NCBI RefSeq assembly: GCF_037975245.1 | Contig: NC_092564.1 | Span: 16,386,984-16,450,983 of the forward strand | From: Apostichopus japonicus | Taxonomy: Eukaryota; Echinodermata; Holothuroidea; Aspidochirotida; Stichopodidae | Direction: 5' to 3' | DNA length: 64,000 nt | Shown: one piece after another, positions 1-9,649 of the stretch | Numbering within the stretch: the first letter of the stretch is position 1 | Layout: the number at the start of each line of letters is the position of its first letter | Made by a program: the position numbers and the translations under genes | Notes under the pieces: model-generated | What the model saw: only the letters and a program-made list of their open reading frames with translations | What the model was told of the DNA's origin: nothing | The model's database searches: none

Positions 1-1220
1 ATTTCAGTCAATATTATTCAGTGTATACAGATCTATTTACATCATCATTTGCTCTTTCACCGACTACTTGTAATGTAACCTAATAGTATTCTCCTCCACG
101 TTTTTAAATGTGCTCCAAATAACGTTTTTCTTCACATAATAAAGGAGAGAAAAGGGGGAAAAGAAAACCCTCAAGTTTTGCCGATGAATATTCTTGTGTC
201 ACAAGATTTTTTTTTACTCAAAAAAAAAATAACGTGTCACATGACTATTTCGTTGAGTAATAGGCACGTGACCTGCAGTCGGTGGATTTTTGGTCAGTCA
301 GTCAATGACGCCATGTTAACAGTGGCTTTGGTCTGTAAGGCTCCTCAACCCTAGAAAGAAAGAAAGAAAGAAAAACAGTAAGTTTTAGGAGCAAAAATAT
401 ATCGTTCTTGCCAGTATAACATCGACTATACTTATCACACTACGGACCGTTTCCGTACAATTTACGGCAACTGTTTTACTCCCTGTTTTATTTCCACAAC
501 CGGAGGTTTGAAAAACATGGTATGAAGTCCTGGCTTTGTAAAGTTATTTGCCCAGATTGCCAATTAAACATTATATTCAAGGAGCCATAAATTGCGGATG
601 AATAAATCTGGGGCAAATTCTGTGACCGGAAAGAGACCTAGTTACCTTTCATAACTTACATTCCATTTGAAAATCAAACTTCCGCCTTTAGTAAAACACA
701 TTCTGTATTTGCGTTGGCTATATTGTAACCTCTAAACACTAATCCATTGATCGTGACGTTTGCAAAACGTTATTTGTGTAAGGTTTCAATCTTGTAAGCC
801 CCCGCACCTTGCGTCAACGGTTTTCAAGGTATTCTTAATTTGCAGTAAATCATTGCGGCTTATTATAGACATGTAATTAAAATTAAAGAAAAAGGGCAAA
901 CAGAAACCTTTCAAACTCTTATGTGTATAGTAATGAGTTTGTGGGTGTGCAGAACAGTACCAGTTACACAAAATTAAGTTATCCAAGTCGCACGCGACAT
1001 CCCTCCCACTCATGTAGAGATGACCGAAAAACTTAAAAATGGTTAAATGATAGTCCAGGGGAAATTTTATTTATGACTAAAGGAAGAAAACATATACTTT
1101 TTAAGAAAAGTCACCCAAGAAAGAACCTGGGCACGGAAACCAAACAACCGAACGACTGATCCGCTCTCAACCCCAGTGACTGTGTGATCATCGTCGGGTG
1201 TGTATCACGATTCCCCTCGA
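1..1220. other. non-coding, no gene seen
   Basis: AT-rich sequence with short homopolymers and a GAAA microsatellite at about 354-373. On the minus strand the GAAA run reads as a pyrimidine tract ending in CTAG at about 351-354, so it could serve as a splice acceptor for an exon downstream of the peptide-precursor gene. In the frame left by the alternative donor at 2862 it would add about 15 codons before a stop. This is only a possibility. Confidence 0.4.
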
Positions 1221-1224
1221 AAGG

Positions 1225-1275
1225 GAACAGCTATATACTACACATGATCTTAGCCAAAAGGCCGAGAAGAAAAGA
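1225..1275 (-). ncRNA. U2 snRNA-like 5' fragment (variant or pseudogene)
   Basis: Read on the minus strand from about 1275, the sequence contains TTCTCGGCCTTTTGGCTAAG followed by ATCATGTGTAGTAT. This is the highly conserved 5' end of U2 spliceosomal RNA, including stem I and the GTAGTA branch-site recognition element, with about 34 of 36 positions matching the metazoan consensus as I remember it. A 4 nt insertion then precedes CTGTTC, after which the sequence departs from U2: the U2 Sm site and 3' stem-loops are not visible. The first nucleotides upstream of TTCTCGG also differ (TTTTC instead of ATCGC). A truncated retro-pseudogene is most likely; a divergent expressed RNA is the alternative. 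Confidence 0.8.
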
Positions 1276-1419
1276 TATATAACTACAATATGTTTGTGCA
1301 ATTTGCATTCATAGCCTTCATTGCGTTTTGGAGATATTGATAGTTGAAAAAAAATGTCACAGCTTGTATCATATAGTGAACTTGAAGCAAACAGGTGTGG
1401 TGGATGTATAGTAGTGTAC

Positions 1420-1480
1420 ATAAATTCACTTATATATATAGTGAATATTAGTGTACATATAGTACACTAATATATAGTTT
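1420..1480. repeat. AT-rich inverted repeat
   Basis: Overlapping short palindromes built from TTCACTTATATATATAGTGAA and TAGTGTACATATAGTACACTA-like sequence. A local hairpin-forming stretch with no assigned role. Confidence 0.5.
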
Positions 1481-1584
1481 ATTGGTGTTCATAAGTCTGT
1501 ATCTGTGACATCACACCAATTTATTTTTGAGTGCAAGTTCACTTTTGGTTCAAACACAACTTCGAATGTTTTTCATCTCGAAAA

Positions 1585-1880
1585 CAGTCCATAGCAAATA
1601 AACGGATTTATCACCAGTATGCTTAGCATATAGTCCACTCACACCAGCCAAAATAAAACAGCCCATAGCAAATAAATGCATTTATCACCAGAATGCTTAG
1701 CATATAGTCCACTCTCACCAGCCAAAATATAACAGTCCATAGCAAATAAATGCATATATCACCAGAATGCTTAGCATATAGTCCACTCTCATCAGCCAAA
1801 ATATAACAGTCCATAGCAAATAAATTCATATATCACCAGAATGCTTAGCATATAGTCCACTCTCACCAGCCAAAATAAAA
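1585..1880. repeat. tandem repeat, 4 units of 74 bp
   Basis: Units begin with CAG(T/C)CCATAGCAAATAAA at 1585, 1659, 1733 and 1807, exactly 74 bp apart. They are nearly identical, differing mainly at GCATTTATC/GCATATATC and at AAAACAG/ATAACAG. The short minus-strand reading frame across it merely reflects the repeat and is not a gene. Confidence 0.95.
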
Positions 1881-2106
1881 CAGTTCTCTCTGATCAATGT
1901 GTTTTTACTTTGTTTGGTCAACGTTAACATCCAGTGTTGGTAAATATTGCATATATGGCGAATATTTTGGTACATTGTTACCGTTCTTTCAACTACATGC
2001 CTGTTCGTTTTTTAAGTTCTTTATAATTAGCTTGAATTTTTTAATTAATACCATTGATCAAAAGAGATAATGATGATATAGGCTTTGGTACAACATCGAA
2101 TGTCTG

Positions 2107-2321
2107 GAGTGTTAGCTCAGTGGTTAACGCCGGTGCCTTCCAATCATAAGGTCCCCGAGTTCAAGTCACTCCAAGATTAATGTATGTCATCCAGTTACAG
2201 AGTTGTTGACAATTGACAATTCATAATCATGGACGTTAAATATGAATGATTTCGGTCAGCTTGCGGCTTTGATAAGCCTATGAGGCTTCTTCGCGGGTTC
2301 CTTAAATACATACATACAATA
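2107..2321 (+). mobile_element. tRNA-derived SINE
   Basis: The head has RNA polymerase III promoter boxes: an A box TAGCTCAGTGGT at 2113-2124 and a B box GAGTTCAAGTC at 2157-2167, with tRNA-like spacing. A unique body of about 130 bp follows, containing TTCGGTCAGCTTGCGGCTTT, and the element ends in an ATAC microsatellite tail. A 5'-truncated copy of the same body lies at 28536-28733, which confirms that this is a dispersed family. The head has no intact tRNA fold and is not a functional tRNA gene. Confidence 0.85.
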
Positions 2322-2399
2322 TCCAGCAGATCTAAACATCTAACTTTGTCAATGTTGCAAACAGCGGGTTTCAGATTCAGGGGCGGTGTACTTTCCCAC

Positions 2400-2530
2400 T
2401 CCCCCCCCCCCCCCATTTCAACGCGGTTGGATTTGTGCACTCAGCAACGCGTCATGATTTGTAGCCTAAGTTTGCCGCAGAAAGCACAATTTTACGCCTA
2501 TTTAGGGGTGGGGGGGGGAGTGCCCTCGAC
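2400..2530. repeat. poly-C and poly-G tracts
   Basis: A run of about 14 C at 2400-2414 and a G-rich run at about 2505-2519. The sequence between is GC-richer than its surroundings and may be the remnant of a small DNA element, but I found no terminal repeats. Confidence 0.4.
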
Positions 2531-2811
2531 CCATTACCGGGGAGGGAAGGTTGGCTTTAGCGACCCCAGGGCCACACCCCATCCTTTATAAAATCTTGGA
2601 TAATCCATTCCTGTCATCTGTGTTGAGGCAACTTACAACAACGTTTATAGTTTGTGTTGTACGCCTATACTCATATGAGATACTATATACAGAGACGCAT
2701 GGCAAGGTATATAAATGCATGTTAAGTCAGAGAGTTATTCGAGCGAGATGAACATATTTCAAGTGTGCACACACAAAATAGTCTATCTTCGGTCCTCTGC
2801 GTTTATTAGCA

Positions 2812-2817
2812 AGTATA
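2812..2817 (-). promoter_or_regulatory. candidate polyadenylation signal AATAAA
   Basis: AATAAA on the minus strand about 42 nt downstream of the TAA of exon 4. It would give a very short 3' UTR. The hexamer is common in AT-rich DNA, so support comes from position only. Confidence 0.4.
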
Positions 2818-2858
2818 TCAAAGCAAGAAAAAAGAACAAGAAAAAAAGACTACATTAC

Positions 2859-2995
2859 TTACTGTTTGTAGCCTCCTCTTTTACCGAGACCAACCGTTGA
2901 GTGCATGGTGGTTGACCTAGCGGACCCTCTTCTGTTACTTCTGCCACCTTCGCGCCTCCCTGTCTTGCCCCTCTTTAACTCTCCGAAGAACTCAT
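2859..2995 (-). CDS. secreted peptide precursor, exon 4 (processing region)
   Basis: The acceptor is TTTTCCAG before position 2995. The exon completes an Asp codon left open by exon 3 and encodes 44 more residues, beginning DEFFGELKR and continuing through GKTGRR, EGGRSNRR, GSARSTTMHSTVGLGKR and GGYKQ to a TAA stop (2861-2859). The KR, RR, RR and GKR sites are typical of prohormone-convertase processing. GKR after ...STVGL would give the amidated peptide GSARSTTMHSTVGL-NH2. There are no cysteines, so it is not calcitonin-, insulin- or somatostatin-like. I recognise no known echinoderm neuropeptide. The stop overlaps a strong donor (ACA|GTAAGT, GT at 2862-2861), so a further exon is possible. 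An AATAAA on the minus strand at 2817-2812, about 42 nt past the stop, favours a terminal exon. Confidence 0.75.
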
Positions 2996-5044
2996 CTGGA
3001 AAAGGAAAATGCGAAACAAGAAATATTTCATAAATCATAGTCCGACGGGGAGTGGGGGTGGGGGAAGGCGGGGGATTGGCATACCGGGACACAGGCTCGA
3101 AAACAGTTGAGGTGACGATGGAGTTAATTTCTGCTGGCGGCGAAAGATACTAAGTTTCGTTCTAATCGACAAGTGTGCCGTTTCTTTCAATGTTACAGTG
3201 CCACAGGTTGGATCGCTGGGACGGTAGCAATTTATGTCCAAAACCCGGCCCGTGGAGAGATTAAAAATCGGTTCATAATCACTAATTGGGTATTTGGAAG
3301 CCGAAGGTTTTAGGCCGAATTATCCTACCGGCCGATCCTGCACCTTGCTCAAGTTGAGGTATCGTAAGATTTCGTTTCCGCCTGGTATTTTGATCCAACC
3401 ATTTTATATTTTGTCTATAACCTCCGCATAGAAAATCAATTGAGAAACTCAGCAATACAACACCGATAAATGAATCCATATTGTCCCAATGTATTCTAAA
3501 AAGAATGCACGAAAAATGGTAATTTAATCCATAAAAGCGTTACATTTCTCATCCGATCAATTTCAGAAAAATTTCGTGCATCCATATGCCTGAATATTTT
3601 TTTCTCAAGAAATCCATCTATTACAAGCTAATATTAATGACCTCTAAATATAGTCAAAATTAACTCCTTTATTCACAAGACTGTCTAATCCAAACTTATA
3701 GAATTTAACTGACAATACCGTCGACTTATAAGTAACACAAGTTGAATAATAAAACCTGCCAATAATACAGTTTGATCAGCTTATGGAAGACCATACTTAT
3801 TCCTAACTCTATAATATCAAACTAAATATGACCTAAATTTGCTAGATTTTTTGCGCCATGTTTATCAAAGAAGACTAGAAGAGCAGCGGTAGTACATGAT
3901 ATCAATTTTATAGTCGAACGATAACTGATAGAATTGATAAAAGCTAAGCAAGTTATCCGCCGTATTTTTTTATTAATGGCCGTCAGCTTAAACCCACTTA
4001 ATTCTCTCCATCTCGCTTCCGTTTGATTCACTGATTTCTAATTTATAAAAACAGGTCAAATCTGTTTTTTTTTTTTGTTTTTTTTTTGTTCTTGAGTCAA
4101 ACAAAATTCCCATCAATTACTACTACGACGTCAAAGTGATATTTTGTTCCTGGAAAGAACTTGTTTCTAATATTGCTTTGTTGTTACAATAGGAACGATT
4201 ACGTCACGAACTTGGTCTTTGTATACACATACTTTAAGTTTGACGTATTCCTTTATTGTTTTAAATCTCTACTCTTCTTAAATACATAGTATAAAATCTA
4301 TATTGTAGATCTTCGGTCGAAATAACCATTCATATCGTTAGTTTGTATTCGTTCTTTGCTTCGTCTATAAGTTAATATGGCTAATAATGTGTGTAACATG
4401 CAGTAGATCATATATCTTATTCAAATAGTTTGCCGTATTCACTATCATGCGGTTGTCACGGTTGGTCGACATTCACGTACTGCGCGAATAAAATGTTATC
4501 ATTTCGAACTCGCCAGCTTAAAATGTCCAGGAAGTTATTGTGATCCTATAAGGGTTGAAATATTTATCGAAGTTGTTAAAGCCCCCTGACTCTTCACATA
4601 TCCCTTTCATGAACAAATAAAGCGTTCGCCTGTTTCCCAATACTGATTTGATATGACTTGTTGAAATTGTCAATTTGCGACCAATACCAATGTTAAGACT
4701 TTTAGCCTTTTAATTGAAAGTTTACAGGGATTCCCATGCTCAATGCTCTGTCTCCACTAGCGAGTATTCATCATTACACACACGTGATAATCAAGCCTTT
4801 ACTGTATAGTTGGTTGGATTTTCAGCTTCATTCCTCAGATGTTATTAAACAAAGCTATTATTTAACAAGTATTAATGTCACAATCTATTTTAATAGTCTC
4901 GAGAATGTTTTTTTTTTAAATCTTTTAAAGCAAATTTGAAACATTTAGCCTAGACGGTCTCTACGTTCATATAGCAAAGGTGACTATGGCATATACTCTG
5001 CCGCATTTTTAAGTTACTGTATATAGACAAACTTGTATTCTTAC
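2996..5044 (-). other. intron 3 of the peptide-precursor gene
   Basis: Bounded by the donor after exon 3 (GTAAGAA) and the acceptor before exon 4 (TTTTCCAG). It contains only AT-rich non-coding sequence, a G-rich patch near 3050-3075 and a poly-T tract at about 4063-4090. No internal exon was recognised. Confidence 0.6.
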
Positions 5045-5161
5045 CTTCGTATTGTTCAGAAGAAGGCATTCCTTGGTAAAGATTATTTGAATGGTCTATA
5101 CCTGCACGGCTCAGTAGCTCAATCAGCAATTTTGCTAAACCATTCTCTACCTCAGCGTTTT
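5045..5161 (-). CDS. secreted peptide precursor, exon 3
   Basis: A 117 nt exon between a good acceptor (TTCTTTCTTCGCAG) and a consensus donor (GAAG|GTAAGAA). It is phase 1 at both ends, so it keeps the frame opened by exon 2. It encodes 39 residues starting ENAEVENGLAKLLIELLSRA and ending MPSSEQYE. The acidic, leucine-rich first half (AKLLIELLSRAG) could form an amphipathic helix and looks like a propeptide spacer rather than a processed hormone, since it has no dibasic site. Intron-exon signals, matched phases and codon-like sequence support it. Confidence 0.75.
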
Positions 5162-5408
5162 CTGCGAAGAAAGAATCGAAGAAAAAAATATATATAAGCA
5201 CAATTAAATAACTTACATTAACAATACTTTAATCAATATTGTGTCTGATTTGAATCTTGTAATGTTTACATATCTCTGCTGCTAACATGTAACTAAACGG
5301 GTAGCATAGGGGTACATTTTCTTGTAACTGAAAACAAAAGAAACATATTTTGAAGTACCTTCGTGAAATTTTGCATTTAGTTCATGTGTATATCATTGTC
5401 AAGTGAAA

Positions 5409-5530
5409 TAATAATAATAAGAAGAAGAAGAAGAATAATAAAACTGATATTAATAATAATAATAATTATAATAATAATAATAATAAAACACTGATATTAA
5501 TAATAATCATTATAATAATGATGATAATAA
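5409..5530. repeat. AAT/AAG microsatellite
   Basis: An interrupted run of AAT triplets with an AAG block and two copies of ACTGATATTAATAAT, ending in ATGATAATAAAG. Confidence 0.85.
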
Positions 5531-6854
5531 AGAGAAGAGAGAAATATACCAGGTTTGCTGATTAACCCGTCAAAATTGAATCATTTGCTTCTTATTTTGT
5601 TTTTACCCCCTCTTGACCCCTCCCACCACAAGATTGCAGACGCCCATTATAACTGTTGATAGGACAGGGTTCCAATTGCGTCCCTATAGTTAATGCTAAA
5701 CCATTGAAGGTACTCTGTTCATATTGTGATGTACAACAATTCTGAAGTGGAAACTGGATGCAAATATTGAAGGAAAAACAATTCCTTCCAGGGGATCAAG
5801 CGATTATCCATTACGAAGTTATTCACTTGGCAATGTGAAACCTTGCATCATTCTTCCGTCGACGTTTTGAGCTTTAAAACAACAACTTAAGTCATATTTA
5901 CGACATGACACTTAAAATAGCCTAATTGTAAATATTATTACATTCAACAACCTCCTTACATTTAATCCCGGGTGTCTTAGCTACATGACGTCTTGCATAC
6001 ATTATACTCATAGAAACACTATCAACGATTCCATCAAAACTGTCATTTGTTTTGTGTTATGTTAAAATAGAACAGAAGACGTAGTGAATTTATTTCCTAC
6101 TAAGGTCTCTTTGACACACATAGGAAAGATTTCTTTCAAAAAGTTAAAAGAGAGAGAGAAAAAACAAGAACCATCAGAAAGAGTTTTTTATGATTTCCTC
6201 CAACTGCAGTCATGCAGTTGCACGTGTAACGTGATTTGTATGTATGCTTTTATCACTGTTTTGAGTTCGTACCAACTGCCAAGGAAAATAGTTCCTATTT
6301 TATTTTGAACCTACATATGAAGATGTTTATTTTGCGAAGCCAGTGGTCAACTTTGTTTCTGTCTCTGGAAGGAGGTATAAACTTACTCAAGAGTCAACTA
6401 ACACATGCATGTATCAGGAAATGTCCTCAATTCACTATGTCAGTGGTGGGCGAAGTGCGACCTTCGGTGAAATTCACTGCGTTCAACAAGATAGTTTTCG
6501 AAACCTTATTCATGCTGCCTGCAGACCCTTATTGGGCAGGAAAGACATGCTATTTTGTGTACTTTGAAGAATTTTGTTGAGGCTTGGAGCCTCCATGCAC
6601 TGGGAAAGTATATTACAACACAATGGACAATGCGCATGAATTCCTTTTGGCTTTTTCTGTTAGGTATATCGCGCCACAATTAGAGTAGTACACGTCCGTC
6701 TGCAGGGTTAACCTTCTGAAAATAGCTGTAAAGTGACCTATAGTGAATTGAGTTTTGGTGTCATTTTCTGAGTCATCATCATTCGTTTTGATACTTGGAT
6801 GTTGAAGAGGACGAAATAGGCTAATGATGACTTAAAACATATGGAGGATTGAAG

Positions 6855-6955
6855 AGAGAGAGAGAGAGAGGTGGATTGAGAGGTGGGTGGAGAGGTGGGT
6901 GGAGAGGTGGGTGAACAGGTGGGTGGAGGGAGAGGTGGGGAGGTGGGGAGAGAGA
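6855..6955. repeat. purine-rich minisatellite, GAGGTGGGTGGA units
   Basis: It starts with a (GA)n run and continues as imperfect 12-14 bp units of GAGGTGGGTGGAGA. It is G-rich on the plus strand. The proline-rich minus-strand translations are artefacts of this repeat. Confidence 0.85.
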
Positions 6956-7177
6956 ACGATACTCGGACAGAAAGAAAACATACATAATATATATAGTCAG
7001 ACATACAGACGTACCAACAGACAGGGAATTCGGCGAATATGAATCAAAAGATCCAGTGACATATTGACCAATCATTAATTGAGCAAAACAGTCTTTGTTG
7101 GGTTCGGGTGGAACTCTAATATATATTAAAGATATTTTAATGAAGTGACGGTTTTAGTAAGTAAATCTACCACAAAC

Positions 7178-7226
7178 CTGTTAGTGGTAGCTGTTCTAAT
7201 TGATCTGTGAAAGCCATGATGTCGAT
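7178..7226 (-). CDS. secreted peptide precursor, exon 2
   Basis: A 49 nt exon. The acceptor is a long T-run ending CTAG, immediately before 7226, and the donor is ACAG|GTTTGT. It begins in phase 0, matching the end of exon 1, and ends in phase 1, matching exon 3. It encodes IDIMAFTDQLEQLPLT. The GTTTGT donor is weaker than the others in this gene. Phase agreement with both neighbours is the main support. Confidence 0.7.
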
Positions 7227-7822
7227 CTAGAAAAAAAAACGTAAAATCAAATTCTCAAGAAAATTTGGCCAAAAAAAAAATGAGATAGAATCGAATCGTC
7301 CAGAAACGTACCCAGTTACAATATTGTACGAGTCAATATAAATCACTTCAAATACTTAAATGTACGGTAACCCACGAGATACCATGATATAGAAATCAGA
7401 CCAAAACAGGGACAACATTTTTGTGTCAATTAATAATAATAATAATAAAAATGATAAACGTTCATGGTACAGTGAAACTACGGTGAGAAAGGGTAAAGCA
7501 AGTCAAGGACAAAGAATAAGATAACAAAAGGTAACAGTATATGAGAAGTCGATAGAAACTTTACTTTGAGACACTGTTTTTTATATGTAACATCAAAACA
7601 TTTCGACACCGCTACTTTCATGACACCTCGCAGCCTATACTTTCCATATTGTATAACGTTGTAGTATCATTGTTAATATAACGTTGGGTAACATGGTTAA
7701 TTTAAAGCTATAAAAAAAAAGAAGGTGAACACGAATGTTTATCAAACTTCGTCGAAATTACGCTATAAATTTATGGAAATTAAAATGATTTATAGCTATC
7801 ACCGTAATTGAATCTCTCTTAC

Positions 7823-7915
7823 CTGGTTCTGTTCAATGGGGGCGCATTCACTTCCGGTTGGTATCCAAGCAAATACTATCACGACAAACGCAATGATAAA
7901 TTTGTCTCCTGCCAT
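7823..7915 (-). CDS. secreted peptide precursor, exon 1 (start and signal peptide)
   Basis: ATG at 7915-7913 opens a 31-codon exon ending in an excellent donor (CCAG|GTAAGAG). Residues 1 to about 24 form a signal peptide: MAGDK, then a hydrophobic core FIIAFVVIVFAWI, then PTGSECA as a plausible cleavage region. The mature part begins near PIEQNQ. Joined with the exons at 7226-7178, 5161-5045 and 2995-2859, all phases match (0, 1, 1) and give a precursor of about 131 residues: signal peptide, acidic spacer, then a basic C-terminal region cut at KR/RR/GKR. That is the architecture of a neuropeptide or peptide-hormone precursor. The family is unrecognised. The single Cys lies at the signal-peptide end, so no disulfide-bonded hormone is expected. 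Confidence 0.78.
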
Positions 7916-8950
7916 TTTGTTTTATGGATGTAAAATAGGTTTCAACTTCCGTAACGACGCTAGTCGGCGGTGTGCAGGTTGAGGAAAGTAATAACTGAAA
8001 ACGTAAGAGATGATTTTGATCAATTACCCGGTTTACCAGAGAGAAATCTAAGAAATGTTGCAGCGAAAATTTTTGGTTTACGAAAGTGATAACACAGTGG
8101 CATTGGAAGCCATAACAAGTGGTGGAGGTAGGAGCAGAAACCATTTGGCCACTTGGAGTATCTTATTCAGAAGCAATTTCCGTTTGTAGATGCTAAACGA
8201 TTGTCCAAGATGAGGCATGTATAAACTGTCAACGTTTAATCTCATAACTGCAAATATTTGTTTTCAATAAAAACTTTCAACTTTTCAATCTGCACTACCG
8301 AAATTTCTACCTCTTCTCCAATGTTTTGGCTTCTTTCGATTTACTTTCAAGTTTTCTTGATAATTTCTTAACCTTTACTTCATTTCTAACCTGTTTGAGG
8401 GCAATGTTCAAATGTCCATAATTTGCAGCTTTGTGCTAGAAAGATATATGTCCACAATACTCTTATTATCTTATTCATTGCCTTATTGTGATGTCATGTT
8501 TGTTCGAGCCAGACAACAACATCAAAGAGACACTAACTATATATTATACTAATCAATAAATTCCATTTATCAGGGCCTTTTTAAAAATTCACTATTAAGA
8601 GGGCAATTTGAAAGAAAACGACATTGACTCGAGGGATATAACATTATCAGAAGCGTACAGAGGGCATTCCTGGTAGGGTTTTTTTTTTTTTTTGGGGGGG
8701 GGTACACTGGTATTGGCTGAGGATGCAGTCGTTCAACAACGAGGTATAGTGCTGACGGTTCAGGAGGCGAACCACCCGGAAGTTGCTGTATTTTCAAACA
8801 TTTCTTAGTTTCTGGATCAGTAACTTTTTTTCAAGCATATTTTTACATATGCCAGAGAAAGAAGCGAAGCCTAAAATTATGTAAAGATCGTAAAATACTT
8901 TTGCGTTGTTCAGTTTGGTCAACAATTGCAACAAACAAAAATGGATTTCG
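7916..8950. other. upstream region of the peptide-precursor gene
   Basis: Should hold the 5' UTR and promoter of the minus-strand peptide gene, perhaps with an untranslated exon. I see no clear TATA box or initiator that can be fixed without transcript data. It also holds a poly-T/poly-G junction at about 8678-8702 that resembles the edge of a transposon remnant. No other gene seen. Confidence 0.4.
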
Positions 8951-9645
8951 TGTATTATAACAATGTGTGGTTCTCTGTATTATAAAACTGTCATGGTTAC
9001 TCTTTGTGCACTGTATTAGGTTCCATGTATTATAACACTGTATATTAGTTACCCTGTATTATAACACTGTATTAGTTACCCTCTATTATAACACTGTATA
9101 TAGTTACCCTGTATTATAACACTGTATTAGTTACCCTCTATTATAACACTGTATATAGTTACCCTGTATTATAACACTGTCCCTGTATTATAACACTGTA
9201 TAGTTACCCTGTATTATTAGACTGTATAGTTACCCTGTATTATAACACTGTATAGTTACCCTGTATTATAACACTGTATAGTTACCCTGTATTATAACAC
9301 TGTATAGTTACCCTGTATTATAACACTGTATATAGTTACCCTGTATTAAAACACTGTATAGTTACCCTGTATTATAACACTGTATATTAGTTACCCTGTA
9401 TTATAACACTGTATATTAGTTACCCTGTATTATAACACTGTATATTAGTTACCCTGTATTATAACACTGTATAGTTACCCTGTATTATAACACTGTATAT
9501 TAGTTACCCTGCATTTTAACACTGTATTTTAGTTACCCTGTATTATAACACTGTATAGTTACACTGTATTATAACACTGTATAGTTACCCTGTATTATAA
9601 CACTGTATAGTTACCCTGTATTATAACACGGTCATTGTTACCCTT
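8951..9645. repeat. minisatellite, 26-29 bp units
   Basis: Some 25 units of CTGTATTATAACACTGTATA followed by GTTACC (26 bp) or TTAGTTACC (about 29 bp). Units are most uniform in the centre and degenerate at both edges, the usual pattern of unequal exchange. No coding potential. Confidence 0.95.
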
Positions 9646-9649
9646 TATA

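Larger units (their letters stand above)
5162..7177 (-). other. intron 2 of the peptide-precursor gene
   Basis: It contains an AAT/AAG trinucleotide microsatellite at about 5409-5530, a GA-rich minisatellite at 6855-6955 and otherwise AT-rich sequence. Short plus-strand frames around 6084-6580 have no flanking signals or recognisable motif and are taken as chance. Confidence 0.55.

Noticed and set aside
2111-2170. Functional tRNA gene
   Set aside because: A and B boxes are present but no full cloverleaf or acceptor stem, and a body and tail follow, as in a SINE.
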